Shown: positions 34,205 through 41,291 of the stretch, in pieces | How the letters are laid out: every line of letters begins with the position of its first letter | Position numbering within the stretch: the stretch's first letter is position 1 | Assembly: GCF_002806975.1 (NCBI RefSeq) | Contig: NZ_NIHD01000019.1 | Coordinates: 1 to 41,291, forward strand | DNA length: 41,291 bases | DNA from: Marinobacter aromaticivorans | GTDB lineage: Bacteria > Pseudomonadota > Gammaproteobacteria > Pseudomonadales > Oleiphilaceae | Reading direction: 5' to 3' | The notes under the pieces: generated by a model | The model's input: the letters and a program-made list of their open reading frames with translations, nothing else | What the model was told of the DNA's origin: nothing | Databases searched by the model: none | Program-made: the position numbers and the translations under genes

Positions 34205-36322
34205 TCAGGAAAGGCTTGCATCCGTGGCCAGGATATTGGCCGGGCGCGAGCGTTTTTTATTCTGCAAGCGCTTGTCTACGCACTGTTGCTCGTCGTTGAG
34301 TATGACCACGCACTCCAGACATTGGATGCATTCATCATAATCAATCCGCCCGTCTTTACGGATGGCGTTAATACCGCAGGCATTTTTGCAATGCTGGCAG
34401 GGGTTGCCGCATAGCTCCACGCGATCCAGCCAGCTGAACAGGCGTAACCGGCCCAGAATAGCCAATCCGGCACCCAGCGGACACAGGTAGCGGCAATAGA
34501 ACTTATGAATAAACAAGCCAATAGCCAGCAAACCGAGGGCATAAATCACGAAAGGCCAATAACGCACAAAATAAAGGGTAATGCTGGTTTTAAACGGTTC
34601 TACCTCCACCAGTTTTTCCGCCAGCGCCAATGAATAAAAGGCGGTACCCAGCAAGCCGATAAGAATCGGATATTTGATCAGGATAAGGCGGCGATGCCAG
34701 CGCTCCGGTACCTTAATCTGGCGCAGGCCAAGCTTTTTGCCTAGCCAGGCAGTCATCTCCTGAAGTGCACCAAACGGACAAAGCCATCCACAAAACAATC
34801 CGCGCCCCCAAATAAACAGGCTGATAAATGTGTATAACCATAAAATGAAAATAATAGGATCGAGCAGGAACACATTGAGTGAGAAACCATCCCAGATCGC
34901 CAGTAATAGCGTGTATATGTTAACCACGGATAACTGGCCCTGGGCGTAGAATCCGATAAAGAACAGTGTGAAAAACAGAAAACCCCAGCGAAACCGGTGG
35001 ACCAGCTTCGGATGTCTGCTCAACGTTCTCTGGTAGGCAAAAAAAACGCTCAATATAGCCAATGCAGTTACTACAAGCGCAATCTGCCACCACCGCTGTT
35101 TCCACAAACCAATCCATACAGGTTCGCGCTGATCCTGAATTGACGTTGTCGGCTCCACCTTTTCAAACAAGTCCGGGTTGAACTGAGCAGGCACGTCCAT
35201 AATGGCGAGGTCCTGCACCAAGTGGTTACGTGACAGTTCAATGTGAAATTTTAGCGTGGCATCTGCACCGGGGTTGTAACCGGCACTTCCGCCAATGCGG
35301 AAAAAGTTGTGGGCGGTCAGGTCCGGCATACCCGTTGCCTGCAATTCCAGCCCCTGGCCTGACAGGTTCAAATCCCGCATTTCCAAAGCCAACCCTCCCT
35401 GACTCAGGCTCAGACGTTGCGAGATGCTGCCGGGTATAAAGCTCTCTGGTACGTGGGGAAACATTCCTTTTGACATCACAAGCATTACCTGTGTGTCGCT
35501 ACCGAGGCTCTCCATCAGCATTTGGTAGCCGTCATCACCTAACAGATTGCGACCCACCATTGGCGCATTGACGTAGCCAAAGAAAAGCTCGGTGAACAGG
35601 CCATTGTCGGGATCATCAAAATCCTGGGGGTAATCTGCCAGTGACCGGCCAAGCTCAGATTCGGCAGCTTCGCGGCTTAGCTGCCACTGGCCAATGTAGC
35701 CGCGGTTGAGTAGCTGTTGCCATGTGAGAGGCTCAAAGAAGTCAGGTTTTGCTCTTGTTGGTGGCGCCTGCGCGAAGCCTGCAATATTGTTGCGTGCCAC
35801 CTCCAGGGCAGATGAAAGAATCGTGTCGTTAATGATCAGAACGGAGACGGTGGCTTTGCTGACGCCGTCAAAATACACGGTGTTTCCGTCCGCTGTCCGT
35901 CCTGCGCTCCCGGTATTGGAGGTGTTAATTATGATCTGTTCTCGCAGTGACCGTCCTTCGTACTGGTCAACAAAGTCGAGCAGCGGCTTTTCGCCTATGC
36001 CGTGCAAAAACACCGGTTCGTGGTGGTTAAGTACTTTCACGCCGGTAAAACGGCCACGGGTGTCCATGCCGACCAGCATACTGATCGGCTTGCCGGCAAA
36101 TCCCTGAAGTGGGCTCAGATCAACGGATTCATAGGCATAGCCCAGTAATTCCTGGAGCTGATACACAGGGTAAACAGGGAACCCCTCTAGTTTCTCACTG
36201 ATAACCGTCGCCGATGGAAACAATTCCTGAATCAGTGATTTTTTTTGTTCAGAAAGTTCAGCTTGAGCTGCGGGACTGCAAACAAAAAAATACAGAAAAA
36301 GCAGCACGATGCGCCCGACCAT
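34205..36322 (-). CDS. NosR/NirI-family FMN and iron-sulfur membrane protein
   Basis: A 705-residue protein with a signal peptide (1-21), then a periplasmic FMN-binding domain with FDGVSKATVSV, where Thr158 is the likely covalent flavin site. A second periplasmic region reaches to about residue 400, then five or six membrane helices follow. The helices carry CGWLCPFGALQE and CRYLCPLGAGLA (the Cx3CP motifs of NosR). The C-terminal cytoplasmic ferredoxin-like part has CGNPCQHCKNAC and CIQCLECVV. NosR passes electrons to, and is needed for expression of, nitrous oxide reductase, but no nosZ or other nos gene is near. A function as an electron donor to another periplasmic system is likelier. GGGAG lies before the ATG. 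The next gene in the operon is the PqqU-like receptor. Confidence 0.85.
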   Translation of the reverse strand: MVGRIVLLFLYFFVCSPAAQAELSEQKKSLIQELFPSATVISEKLEGFPVYPVYQLQELLGYAYESVDLSPLQGFAGKPISMLVGMDTRGRFTGVKVLNHHEPVFLHGIGEKPLLDFVDQYEGRSLREQIIINTSNTGSAGRTADGNTVYFDGVSKATVSVLIINDTILSSALEVARNNIAGFAQAPPTRAKPDFFEPLTWQQLLNRGYIGQWQLSREAAESELGRSLADYPQDFDDPDNGLFTELFFGYVNAPMVGRNLLGDDGYQMLMESLGSDTQVMLVMSKGMFPHVPESFIPGSISQRLSLSQGGLALEMRDLNLSGQGLELQATGMPDLTAHNFFRIGGSAGYNPGADATLKFHIELSRNHLVQDLAIMDVPAQFNPDLFEKVEPTTSIQDQREPVWIGLWKQRWWQIALVVTALAILSVFFAYQRTLSRHPKLVHRFRWGFLFFTLFFIGFYAQGQLSVVNIYTLLLAIWDGFSLNVFLLDPIIFILWLYTFISLFIWGRGLFCGWLCPFGALQEMTAWLGKKLGLRQIKVPERWHRRLILIKYPILIGLLGTAFYSLALAEKLVEVEPFKTSITLYFVRYWPFVIYALGLLAIGLFIHKFYCRYLCPLGAGLAILGRLRLFSWLDRVELCGNPCQHCKNACGINAIRKDGRIDYDECIQCLECVVILNDEQQCVDKRLQNKKRSRPANILATDASLS

Positions 36323-36694
36323 GAGTTACTCCCGGTTTTTTTCGGGTAATGACAACCATGCTATTGGGTTTGTGTTTTGGCTCAATACGACCTCAGAGTC
36401 AGGCGTCTGCTACTTTATGGTTGCTTTTGCCAATGTAATGCGTGAAAGCGCTGATTTTGTTGAATGATTTGCGCTGCCTGACACGCTTCCGGTTTGTAAC
36501 CCAGGATCGGGTTCCTTGATGTCGTAGTACAAAAGTGCTGTTCCTGCTCCCTCCCAAATAATCATAAAACCGATCCCCTCGACCGATATCTCAGGTTTCT
36601 TTGTTCGCCGATCATAAAGTTCAGGCAACAGCTGTCGCTTGAGACATCTGGTAAGGGTCGCCTGATTCTGAATATCCAAAATACTGGGGGAGTT
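36323..36694. other. Divergent intergenic region between the NosR-like gene and the porin
   Basis: 372 bases without a convincing gene. It must hold the promoters of the minus-strand NosR-like/receptor operon and the plus-strand porin. A 4-bp CCCG/CGGG hairpin at its left edge could partly mask the NosR-like ribosome binding site. I found no clear FNR/NNR-type TTGAT-N4-ATCAA box and no confident -35/-10 pair. Confidence 0.6.
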
Positions 36695-37795
36695 ATGAAC
36701 AACAAAAAAATCAGAAGGTCAGCACTGTTCACCGCAATGTTCGCTGCAATGGGTACCAGTGCCGGGGTAAATGCGGCGGTCGAATTGTATAACCAGGACG
36801 GCACAACGTTTTCCGTTGACGGCTATTTCAACGCATTTTATGTGAACCGCGATGATGATGTGAGTGACACCCGCGACTCCCGCATCAAGATGGGTTTTTT
36901 GCCCAACACCATAGGATTTAATTTCAGCAAGGAAATGGGCGATCTGACGCTGGGTGGCCGTTCGTCATTCTGGACGTCAATCAATGACAGTCTGGATTCG
37001 CCTACGGATACCTCTATTGATGTGCGCCAGTTTTACGCCACCGTAGACGGTAGCTTTGGCCAAGTGTTAATCGGTAAGGACTTTGGTCTTTACGCACGCT
37101 CCAATATATTCCTCGATGAAATCCTGATGGGTTTTGGGTCTCCGGGGACGCCCGGTGGAGTGTCCTTTGGCAACATCCGTACGGGCTACCCGTACCCGAC
37201 TCCGTCAGCCCAGATAACCTATCGTGCGCCGGAAATGTCCGGCTTCAATATTGCTGTCGGTGTTCTTGATCCGGCGGATACCGTTACCGGGGCAAATGAT
37301 GAGAATTCTGCTCCGCGGTTCGAGTCGGAGGTAACCTACAGCACTGATGTGAACGGATTAGCGTTGACCGGTTGGGTCAACGGCCGTTATCAGTCAGCCG
37401 AAAATGGTGGCACTACGATTGACAGCAGCGGCGTTGGCTATGGTGTTAAAGCATCGTTGGCGGGCCTGACCCTGGCAGCATCCGGTTTTACCTCAAAAGG
37501 TGATAATCCGGTGCTGATTACCAACAGTGCACTCACGGAAGATGACGCTGATGGTTTTCTTGTTCAGGGGGCCTACACTTTTGGACCCAACCGCATAGTG
37601 TTGTCTTATGGCGAAACTGACGCTGAAATCCTGGATCTTGAAACCGAAAATACGACCCTCGGTTTTTTTCATGATGTGAATAGTAATTTCAAACTGGTTG
37701 CCGAATACAACATGTTTGAGAGCCAAAACCGTACCACCAATGCGACCAGTGCCGATAGCAATACCATCGCACTTGGAGCCATTGTCACGTTCTAG
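36695..37795 (+). CDS. Gram-negative general porin
   Basis: A 366-residue outer-membrane porin. The signal peptide (1-27) ends GVNAA before VELYNQDGTTFSVDGYFNAF, the usual first strand of trimeric porins. SKEMGDLTLGGRSSFW and QFYATVDGSFGQVLIGKDFG match the family. Loop 3 follows, and the barrel ends in the aromatic terminal strand TIALGAIVTF. Its acidic composition suits a marine species. GGGGGAG is right before the ATG. The substrate is unknown; an anion or small organic-acid role cannot be told from sequence. Confidence 0.9.
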   Translation: MNNKKIRRSALFTAMFAAMGTSAGVNAAVELYNQDGTTFSVDGYFNAFYVNRDDDVSDTRDSRIKMGFLPNTIGFNFSKEMGDLTLGGRSSFWTSINDSLDSPTDTSIDVRQFYATVDGSFGQVLIGKDFGLYARSNIFLDEILMGFGSPGTPGGVSFGNIRTGYPYPTPSAQITYRAPEMSGFNIAVGVLDPADTVTGANDENSAPRFESEVTYSTDVNGLALTGWVNGRYQSAENGGTTIDSSGVGYGVKASLAGLTLAASGFTSKGDNPVLITNSALTEDDADGFLVQGAYTFGPNRIVLSYGETDAEILDLETENTTLGFFHDVNSNFKLVAEYNMFESQNRTTNATSADSNTIALGAIVTF

Positions 37796-37854
37796 GCCTG
37801 GTTGACTGCGGGTGGTTGAGCCGGTGCTCTATCACCCGCTGCCTCGTCTAGAAC
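37789..37854. repeat. Nested inverted repeats after the porin gene
   Basis: Outer arms GTTCTAG (37789-37795, containing the porin stop codon) and CTAGAAC (37848-37854). Inner arms GCGGGTG (37808-37814) and CACCCGC (37833-37839). Together they can form a long stem-loop. A T-run appears only 10 bases further (37865-37870), so terminator function is uncertain. Confidence 0.5.
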
Positions 37855-38036
37855 TAAAGTGCTGGTTTTTTGGTAAGTGTACTCAAGCTGCTGATGGAAT
37901 CTGATAATGGAGTATTGCTATCAATGGCTTACGATCGTTTCAGCGCGCCAGTAAAAAGCACTGAAGTCCCATTGGCGAAACTGTCGGATTCCTTAAAATT
38001 GTGGGGTCGTTATCTTTTTGCGGAACTAATCTCCCC

Positions 38037-39200
38037 ATGCCGTCAGTAACTGCTGTTTCCGCTGTCCGTATTGCCAGCACCAGTGTTCACGAGCCGGTTC
38101 TGGCTGCCGATGACCTTGCCAGCCAGCTTAACCATCAGCATCTCGGATATGTACTGTTCTTCTGTTCCGCAGAGTATGACCTTGCCGGATTGGGGCGGGC
38201 TCTTGAGCAGGCATTTCCGGATGTACGCCTCTCAGGTTGTACCTCTGCAGGCGAAATCACTACTCGCGGCTACGATCGTGGGAGTATTGCGGCTATTGGT
38301 TTTGATAGCCGATTTTTCTCGATTGACTGTGCCCTTATTCGTGAGATGGACCGGTTCTCACTGCAGGATGCGCAAAGCCTCATTGACGGCCTGTTGACGA
38401 ACTGCCGCAATGCACGGCTTGCTCCTATCAAAGGGAACACCTTTGCAATTACTCTGCTGGACGGGCTTTCCAGCCGTGAAGAGCTGGTACTTGCAACCTT
38501 GAATGCCGCACTTGGCAGTATTCCACAGTTCGGTGGGTCAGCGGGTGACGATGAGCGCCTGGCAAATACTCATGTCTTTTATGGGGGGCGTTTCTATGCT
38601 GGTGCGGCCACGGTTCTTCTGGTGAATACACCACTGGAATTCCGTGTGTTTTCCTGCCACCACATGACCGCGGGCCATGAAAAACTGGTTGTGACAAATG
38701 CTTGCTCCGACAGTCGAACGGTTTATGAGTTAAACGCAGAGCCCGCCGCTGAATCCTACGCTCGAGCCGTGGGCGTTGCTACAAATGAATTGGATCGCAC
38801 GGTTTTTGCCCTTAGACCATTGGGTGTGAAAGTCGGTGGTCATTATTTCGTGCGGTCGATACAGTGCGTCAATCCAGATAAAAGCCTGACTTTTTATTGT
38901 GCCGTAGAGACCGGCATTGTAATGACGACCATGACACCCGAATCATTGCTGGACAGTGTGCGAGAGCAACTTGAAATCTCCGAAGATATTGTCGGGCCGC
39001 CGTTGGTTACCATTGGCTGCGATTGTTTTCTGCGCCGTCTGGAGGCTGAACTGACCGGTGAGGCAGAGGCACTGTCGGAGTTTCTGAGTAAGCACAGGGT
39101 GGTTGGTTTTAACACCTATGGGGAGCAGTTTAACGGTATACACATTAACCAGACATTTACGGGGGTGGTTATTGGCCAGCCTGATGCCGGTTCACTTTAA
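38037..39200 (+). CDS. nosP: FIST-domain sensor protein, NosP-like
   Basis: A 387-residue cytoplasmic protein with FIST_N (about residues 30-235: YVLFFCSAEYDLAGL, SGCTSAGEITTRGYDRGS, FGGSAGDDERL) and FIST_C (about 240-375: SYARAVGV, then VGFNTYGEQFNGIHINQTF). NosP proteins are haem-based nitric oxide sensors with this architecture that control a partner kinase, NahK. The next gene is a NahK-like kinase overlapping by 17 bases, the P. aeruginosa PA1975-PA1976 arrangement as remembered. The haem-ligating residue cannot be assigned. The ATG at 38037 was chosen; a GTG at 38001 is in frame. A role in quorum or c-di-GMP output is by analogy. Confidence 0.8.
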   Translation: MPSVTAVSAVRIASTSVHEPVLAADDLASQLNHQHLGYVLFFCSAEYDLAGLGRALEQAFPDVRLSGCTSAGEITTRGYDRGSIAAIGFDSRFFSIDCALIREMDRFSLQDAQSLIDGLLTNCRNARLAPIKGNTFAITLLDGLSSREELVLATLNAALGSIPQFGGSAGDDERLANTHVFYGGRFYAGAATVLLVNTPLEFRVFSCHHMTAGHEKLVVTNACSDSRTVYELNAEPAAESYARAVGVATNELDRTVFALRPLGVKVGGHYFVRSIQCVNPDKSLTFYCAVETGIVMTTMTPESLLDSVREQLEISEDIVGPPLVTIGCDCFLRRLEAELTGEAEALSEFLSKHRVVGFNTYGEQFNGIHINQTFTGVVIGQPDAGSL

Positions 39201-41190
39201 CGAACAGCACCCAGACACCTCTTTGCTGCAGCGTATTGCAACGCTTGAGGCTGACAACGAGCGCCTGCGTAAAATTTGTGATGCGCTCATTGAGCGGGTG
39301 GAGTCCGGAACGGCCCACAAGCCGGATCCTTATGCTGCTTTTGAACACTCGGTGGTACTGGCTGAGCAGGTGCGCGAGCGCACAGAAGCATTGAGCCAGG
39401 CGATGGATGAACTTCGCAGTAGCAACAAAGCGCTTAACAGAGCCCGTGAAGAGGCAGAAACGACTCGCCAGCGCCTTAGCGATGCCATTGAGAGTATTGC
39501 CGATGGGTTCGTGCTCTTTGATCACCGCCATCAACTGGTCCAAAGCAACAGCCGCTTTCGCAGCTACTGGCGTCATACCGGCATTGATATGCCCCCTCCA
39601 GGTACCAGTATCAAAGTTGTTTGGCAGTTGGCGCTGGCGTCCGGATTAATTGTGGAAGAACATCGTGAGCCCGATTCCGATGGTGTGATACTCCTGCTTT
39701 CAAACAATCGCTGGGTACAGATGACAGAACGACCCACACGTGAGGGCGGGCTGGTAGTGCTGTATTCGGATATCACTGATATTAAAAACAGCGAAATGGC
39801 ACGCCGAATCAAAGCGCTTGAAGAAAGCGAGCGCTGGATTCGTGTGGTCACCGACCATGTGCCGGCGCTGATTGCCTATGTCGGTGCTGATTTGACCATC
39901 CAGTTCTGTAATCAGGTTTATGAAGCCTGGTACGGTCGCAACGGTGAATCACCTTTAGGCAAGCGCCTTGACCATGTGCATTCGGAAGATCTTTATCGGC
40001 GGTTGTTGCCGCAGATGCTGGAGGTGTTGGCCGGTTACAATGTGAACTTTGAATTTGAAGAAACCGGTGAGCAGGGGCAAGTACGCTACATGCTTCGTTC
40101 CTATGTGCCCAACTTTGATGAGCAAGACGATGTGATCGGCTTTTTTGTGTTGATTCAGGATATTACTGAACATCGCAAAACCGCCCTGGCGCTTGAGCAG
40201 GCCTATGATGATCTTGAATGTCGCATCAAGGAGCGCACTTCGGCATTGACCGAGGCTAACAGCCAGTTGCGTCAGGAAATCCGCGAGCGCGCATCGGCAG
40301 AAGCACGCTTGCAGGAAGCAAAACTGGACGCAGAGCGCGCAAACCTGTCGAAAACCAAATTTCTGGCTGCCGTCAGTCACGATTTGTTGCAGCCTCTGAA
40401 CGCCGCCCGGCTGTTCACCAGTGCCTTGCTGGAGCAATCGTTTGGCCCCAAAGCCGAGGGATTAGTACGCTCTGTGAGCACGTCTCTGGATGATGTGGAG
40501 AGTTTGCTGGGCACACTGGTGGATATTTCGAAACTCGATGCCGGTGTGATTAAACCGGATATCACAGCATTTGATCTGCGCGACCTGCTCAACAACATCG
40601 CTCGTGAGTGTCAGCAAATGGCTGTCGCAGAGGATCTTACCCTGGACTTTGTGCCATCCTCGGCGATTGTGGAATCTGATTCACAGCTGTTGGCCCGTAT
40701 TCTGCGGAATTTTCTGACCAACGCCATCCGCTACACCGGCAGTGGCCGCATTTTGCTGGGATGTCGGCGACAGGCTGAGCATGTTGTATTGCAGGTGTGG
40801 GACACCGGGCCGGGTATTCCGCAGGATAAGTTAAGCGAAATATTCCAGGAATTTAAACGTATTCGTCCTGAAGGATCGCGTCCAGACAAGAGCCTGGGCC
40901 TTGGTCTTGCTATCGTAGACAAGATCGCACGCATGCTGGGCCATGAGATCACGGTGTCGTCGGTTGAAGGCAAGGGTTCGGTATTTGGTGTACGGGTGCC
41001 CTTGGGTAAATTGCCGCCGCGGCGATCGGCAGCAGTAAAAAAACACAATTCTGCTGAAAGTCATGGCCTGGGCGGGGCAATAGTCTGGGTGATCGATAAT
41101 GATCACGCAATTTGTGAAGGCATGAAAACATTGTTGGAAGGCTGGGACTGCAGAGTGACAGGTGCCACCTCGCCCCCTCTGGCAGGATAG
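39184..41190 (+). CDS. nahK: NahK/ErcS'-like hybrid sensor histidine kinase, truncated in the receiver domain
   Basis: 668 residues. N-terminal coiled coil (11-100), a PAS domain (about 100-205), a second PAS domain (about 215-330), coiled coil (335-390), HisKA with His399 (AAVSHDLLQPLNAARLF) and an ATPase domain with NFLTNAIRY, DTGPGIP and GLGLAI. A linker leads to a receiver domain that starts normally (VWVIDNDHAICEGMKTLL, acidic pair Asp638/Asp640) but stops 31 residues later, before the phospho-acceptor Asp. The last five residues (PPLAG) do not look like receiver sequence, and the beginning of a transposase lies 48 bases downstream. The kinase core is intact, so an unhybrid kinase may still be made. 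The start overlaps nosP; the two are co-translated. Confidence 0.8.
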   Translation: MPVHFNEQHPDTSLLQRIATLEADNERLRKICDALIERVESGTAHKPDPYAAFEHSVVLAEQVRERTEALSQAMDELRSSNKALNRAREEAETTRQRLSDAIESIADGFVLFDHRHQLVQSNSRFRSYWRHTGIDMPPPGTSIKVVWQLALASGLIVEEHREPDSDGVILLLSNNRWVQMTERPTREGGLVVLYSDITDIKNSEMARRIKALEESERWIRVVTDHVPALIAYVGADLTIQFCNQVYEAWYGRNGESPLGKRLDHVHSEDLYRRLLPQMLEVLAGYNVNFEFEETGEQGQVRYMLRSYVPNFDEQDDVIGFFVLIQDITEHRKTALALEQAYDDLECRIKERTSALTEANSQLRQEIRERASAEARLQEAKLDAERANLSKTKFLAAVSHDLLQPLNAARLFTSALLEQSFGPKAEGLVRSVSTSLDDVESLLGTLVDISKLDAGVIKPDITAFDLRDLLNNIARECQQMAVAEDLTLDFVPSSAIVESDSQLLARILRNFLTNAIRYTGSGRILLGCRRQAEHVVLQVWDTGPGIPQDKLSEIFQEFKRIRPEGSRPDKSLGLGLAIVDKIARMLGHEITVSSVEGKGSVFGVRVPLGKLPPRRSAAVKKHNSAESHGLGGAIVWVIDNDHAICEGMKTLLEGWDCRVTGATSPPLAG

Positions 41191-41291
41191 TTGGCACTAC
41201 TTAATTTTTAACCAGTTGGGCGGTTCAGGTGTTGATAGTGCCTCGTTATTCCGATGAACGTAAAGTCGCAGTGCTGGCAAAGTTATCGCCG
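41171..41291 (+). mobile_element. Left end of an insertion sequence interrupting the kinase gene (partial)
   Basis: The kinase reading frame loses receiver-domain similarity at about 41165-41190, and a transposase start follows at 41238. The exact terminal repeat and target duplication cannot be defined because the other end is outside the window; the left boundary is approximate. Confidence 0.6.
41238..41291 (+). CDS. Transposase N-terminus (partial, runs off the window)
   Basis: Eighteen codons from a GTG start: MPRYSDERKVAVLAKLSP. This opening (M-x-R-Y-S-x-E-R-K-x-x-V-L-x-K-L-x-P) is the start of helix-turn-helix transposase OrfA-type proteins (PF01527-like, often in IS3-type or related elements). 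The family is not certain from so short a piece. Confidence 0.65.
   Translation, partial: MPRYSDERKVAVLAKLSP

Noticed and set aside
36410..36679. Open frame of 89 codons on the minus strand in the NosR-porin gap
   Set aside because: No ribosome binding site, no recognisable motifs, unusual composition, and it occupies the region where both divergent promoters must lie.
36323..36694. FNR/NNR-type binding site for the NosR-like operon
   Set aside because: No adequate TTGAT-N4-ATCAA match was found by eye in the intergenic region.

Overview
The window looks like the chromosome of a marine gammaproteobacterium, most likely Marinobacter or a close relative. The basis is the GC-moderate coding style, the Pseudomonas-type DapD, the gene order map-glnD-(dapC)-yffB-dapD-dapE divergent from rpsB-tsf-pyrH-frr-uppS-cdsA-dxr-rseP-bamA-skp-lpxD-fabZ-lpxA-lpxB-rnhB, and the style of the accessory genes. 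This is recognition from memory of families, not a database search.

1-5167 is a type VI secretion auxiliary module: the C-terminal end of a VgrG spike, a large VasX-like (MIX motif) effector with hydrophobic C-terminal segments, and a membrane protein placed where the immunity gene belongs. The three overlap by 4 bases each. 5364-6411 is a toxin-antitoxin pair (ParD-like antitoxin, zeta/COG4185-type P-loop toxin) with a palindromic candidate operator. 6443-9823 holds a DUF1853 gene (minus strand), a glyoxalase I, and a two-gene unit made of a ClpN-plus-degenerate-AAA protein and an unrecognised small protein, closed by a strong bidirectional terminator.

9907-17005 reads mainly on the minus strand: a membrane-anchored cold-shock-domain protein preceded by a terminator-like hairpin, slyX (plus strand), and the map-glnD-dapC-yffB-dapD-dapE operon for methionine removal, nitrogen sensing and lysine/diaminopimelate synthesis. 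dapC is reduced to a 47-codon in-frame remnant with its extreme N- and C-termini fused, so the succinyl-DAP transaminase step must be done elsewhere if this is not an assembly error.

17109-31917 is the long plus-strand cluster for translation (rpsB, tsf, frr), UMP kinase, undecaprenyl and isoprenoid synthesis, CDP-diacylglycerol, envelope proteolysis (rseP), outer-membrane assembly (bamA, skp) and lipid A (lpxD, fabZ, lpxA, lpxB), ending with rnhB. An initiator tRNA gene with its own promoter and terminator follows at 31987-32063, where dnaE-accA would be expected in many relatives.

32142-41291 is an accessory redox/NO-sensing region. A TonB-dependent receptor resembling YncD/PqqU lies downstream of a NosR/NirI-like flavo-iron-sulfur membrane protein (minus strand). 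Reading the other way are a porin, a FIST-domain NosP-like sensor and an overlapping NahK/ErcS'-like hybrid histidine kinase. No nosZ is present. The kinase ends early in its receiver domain, right where an insertion sequence appears to start; the beginning of that element's transposase reaches the window edge.
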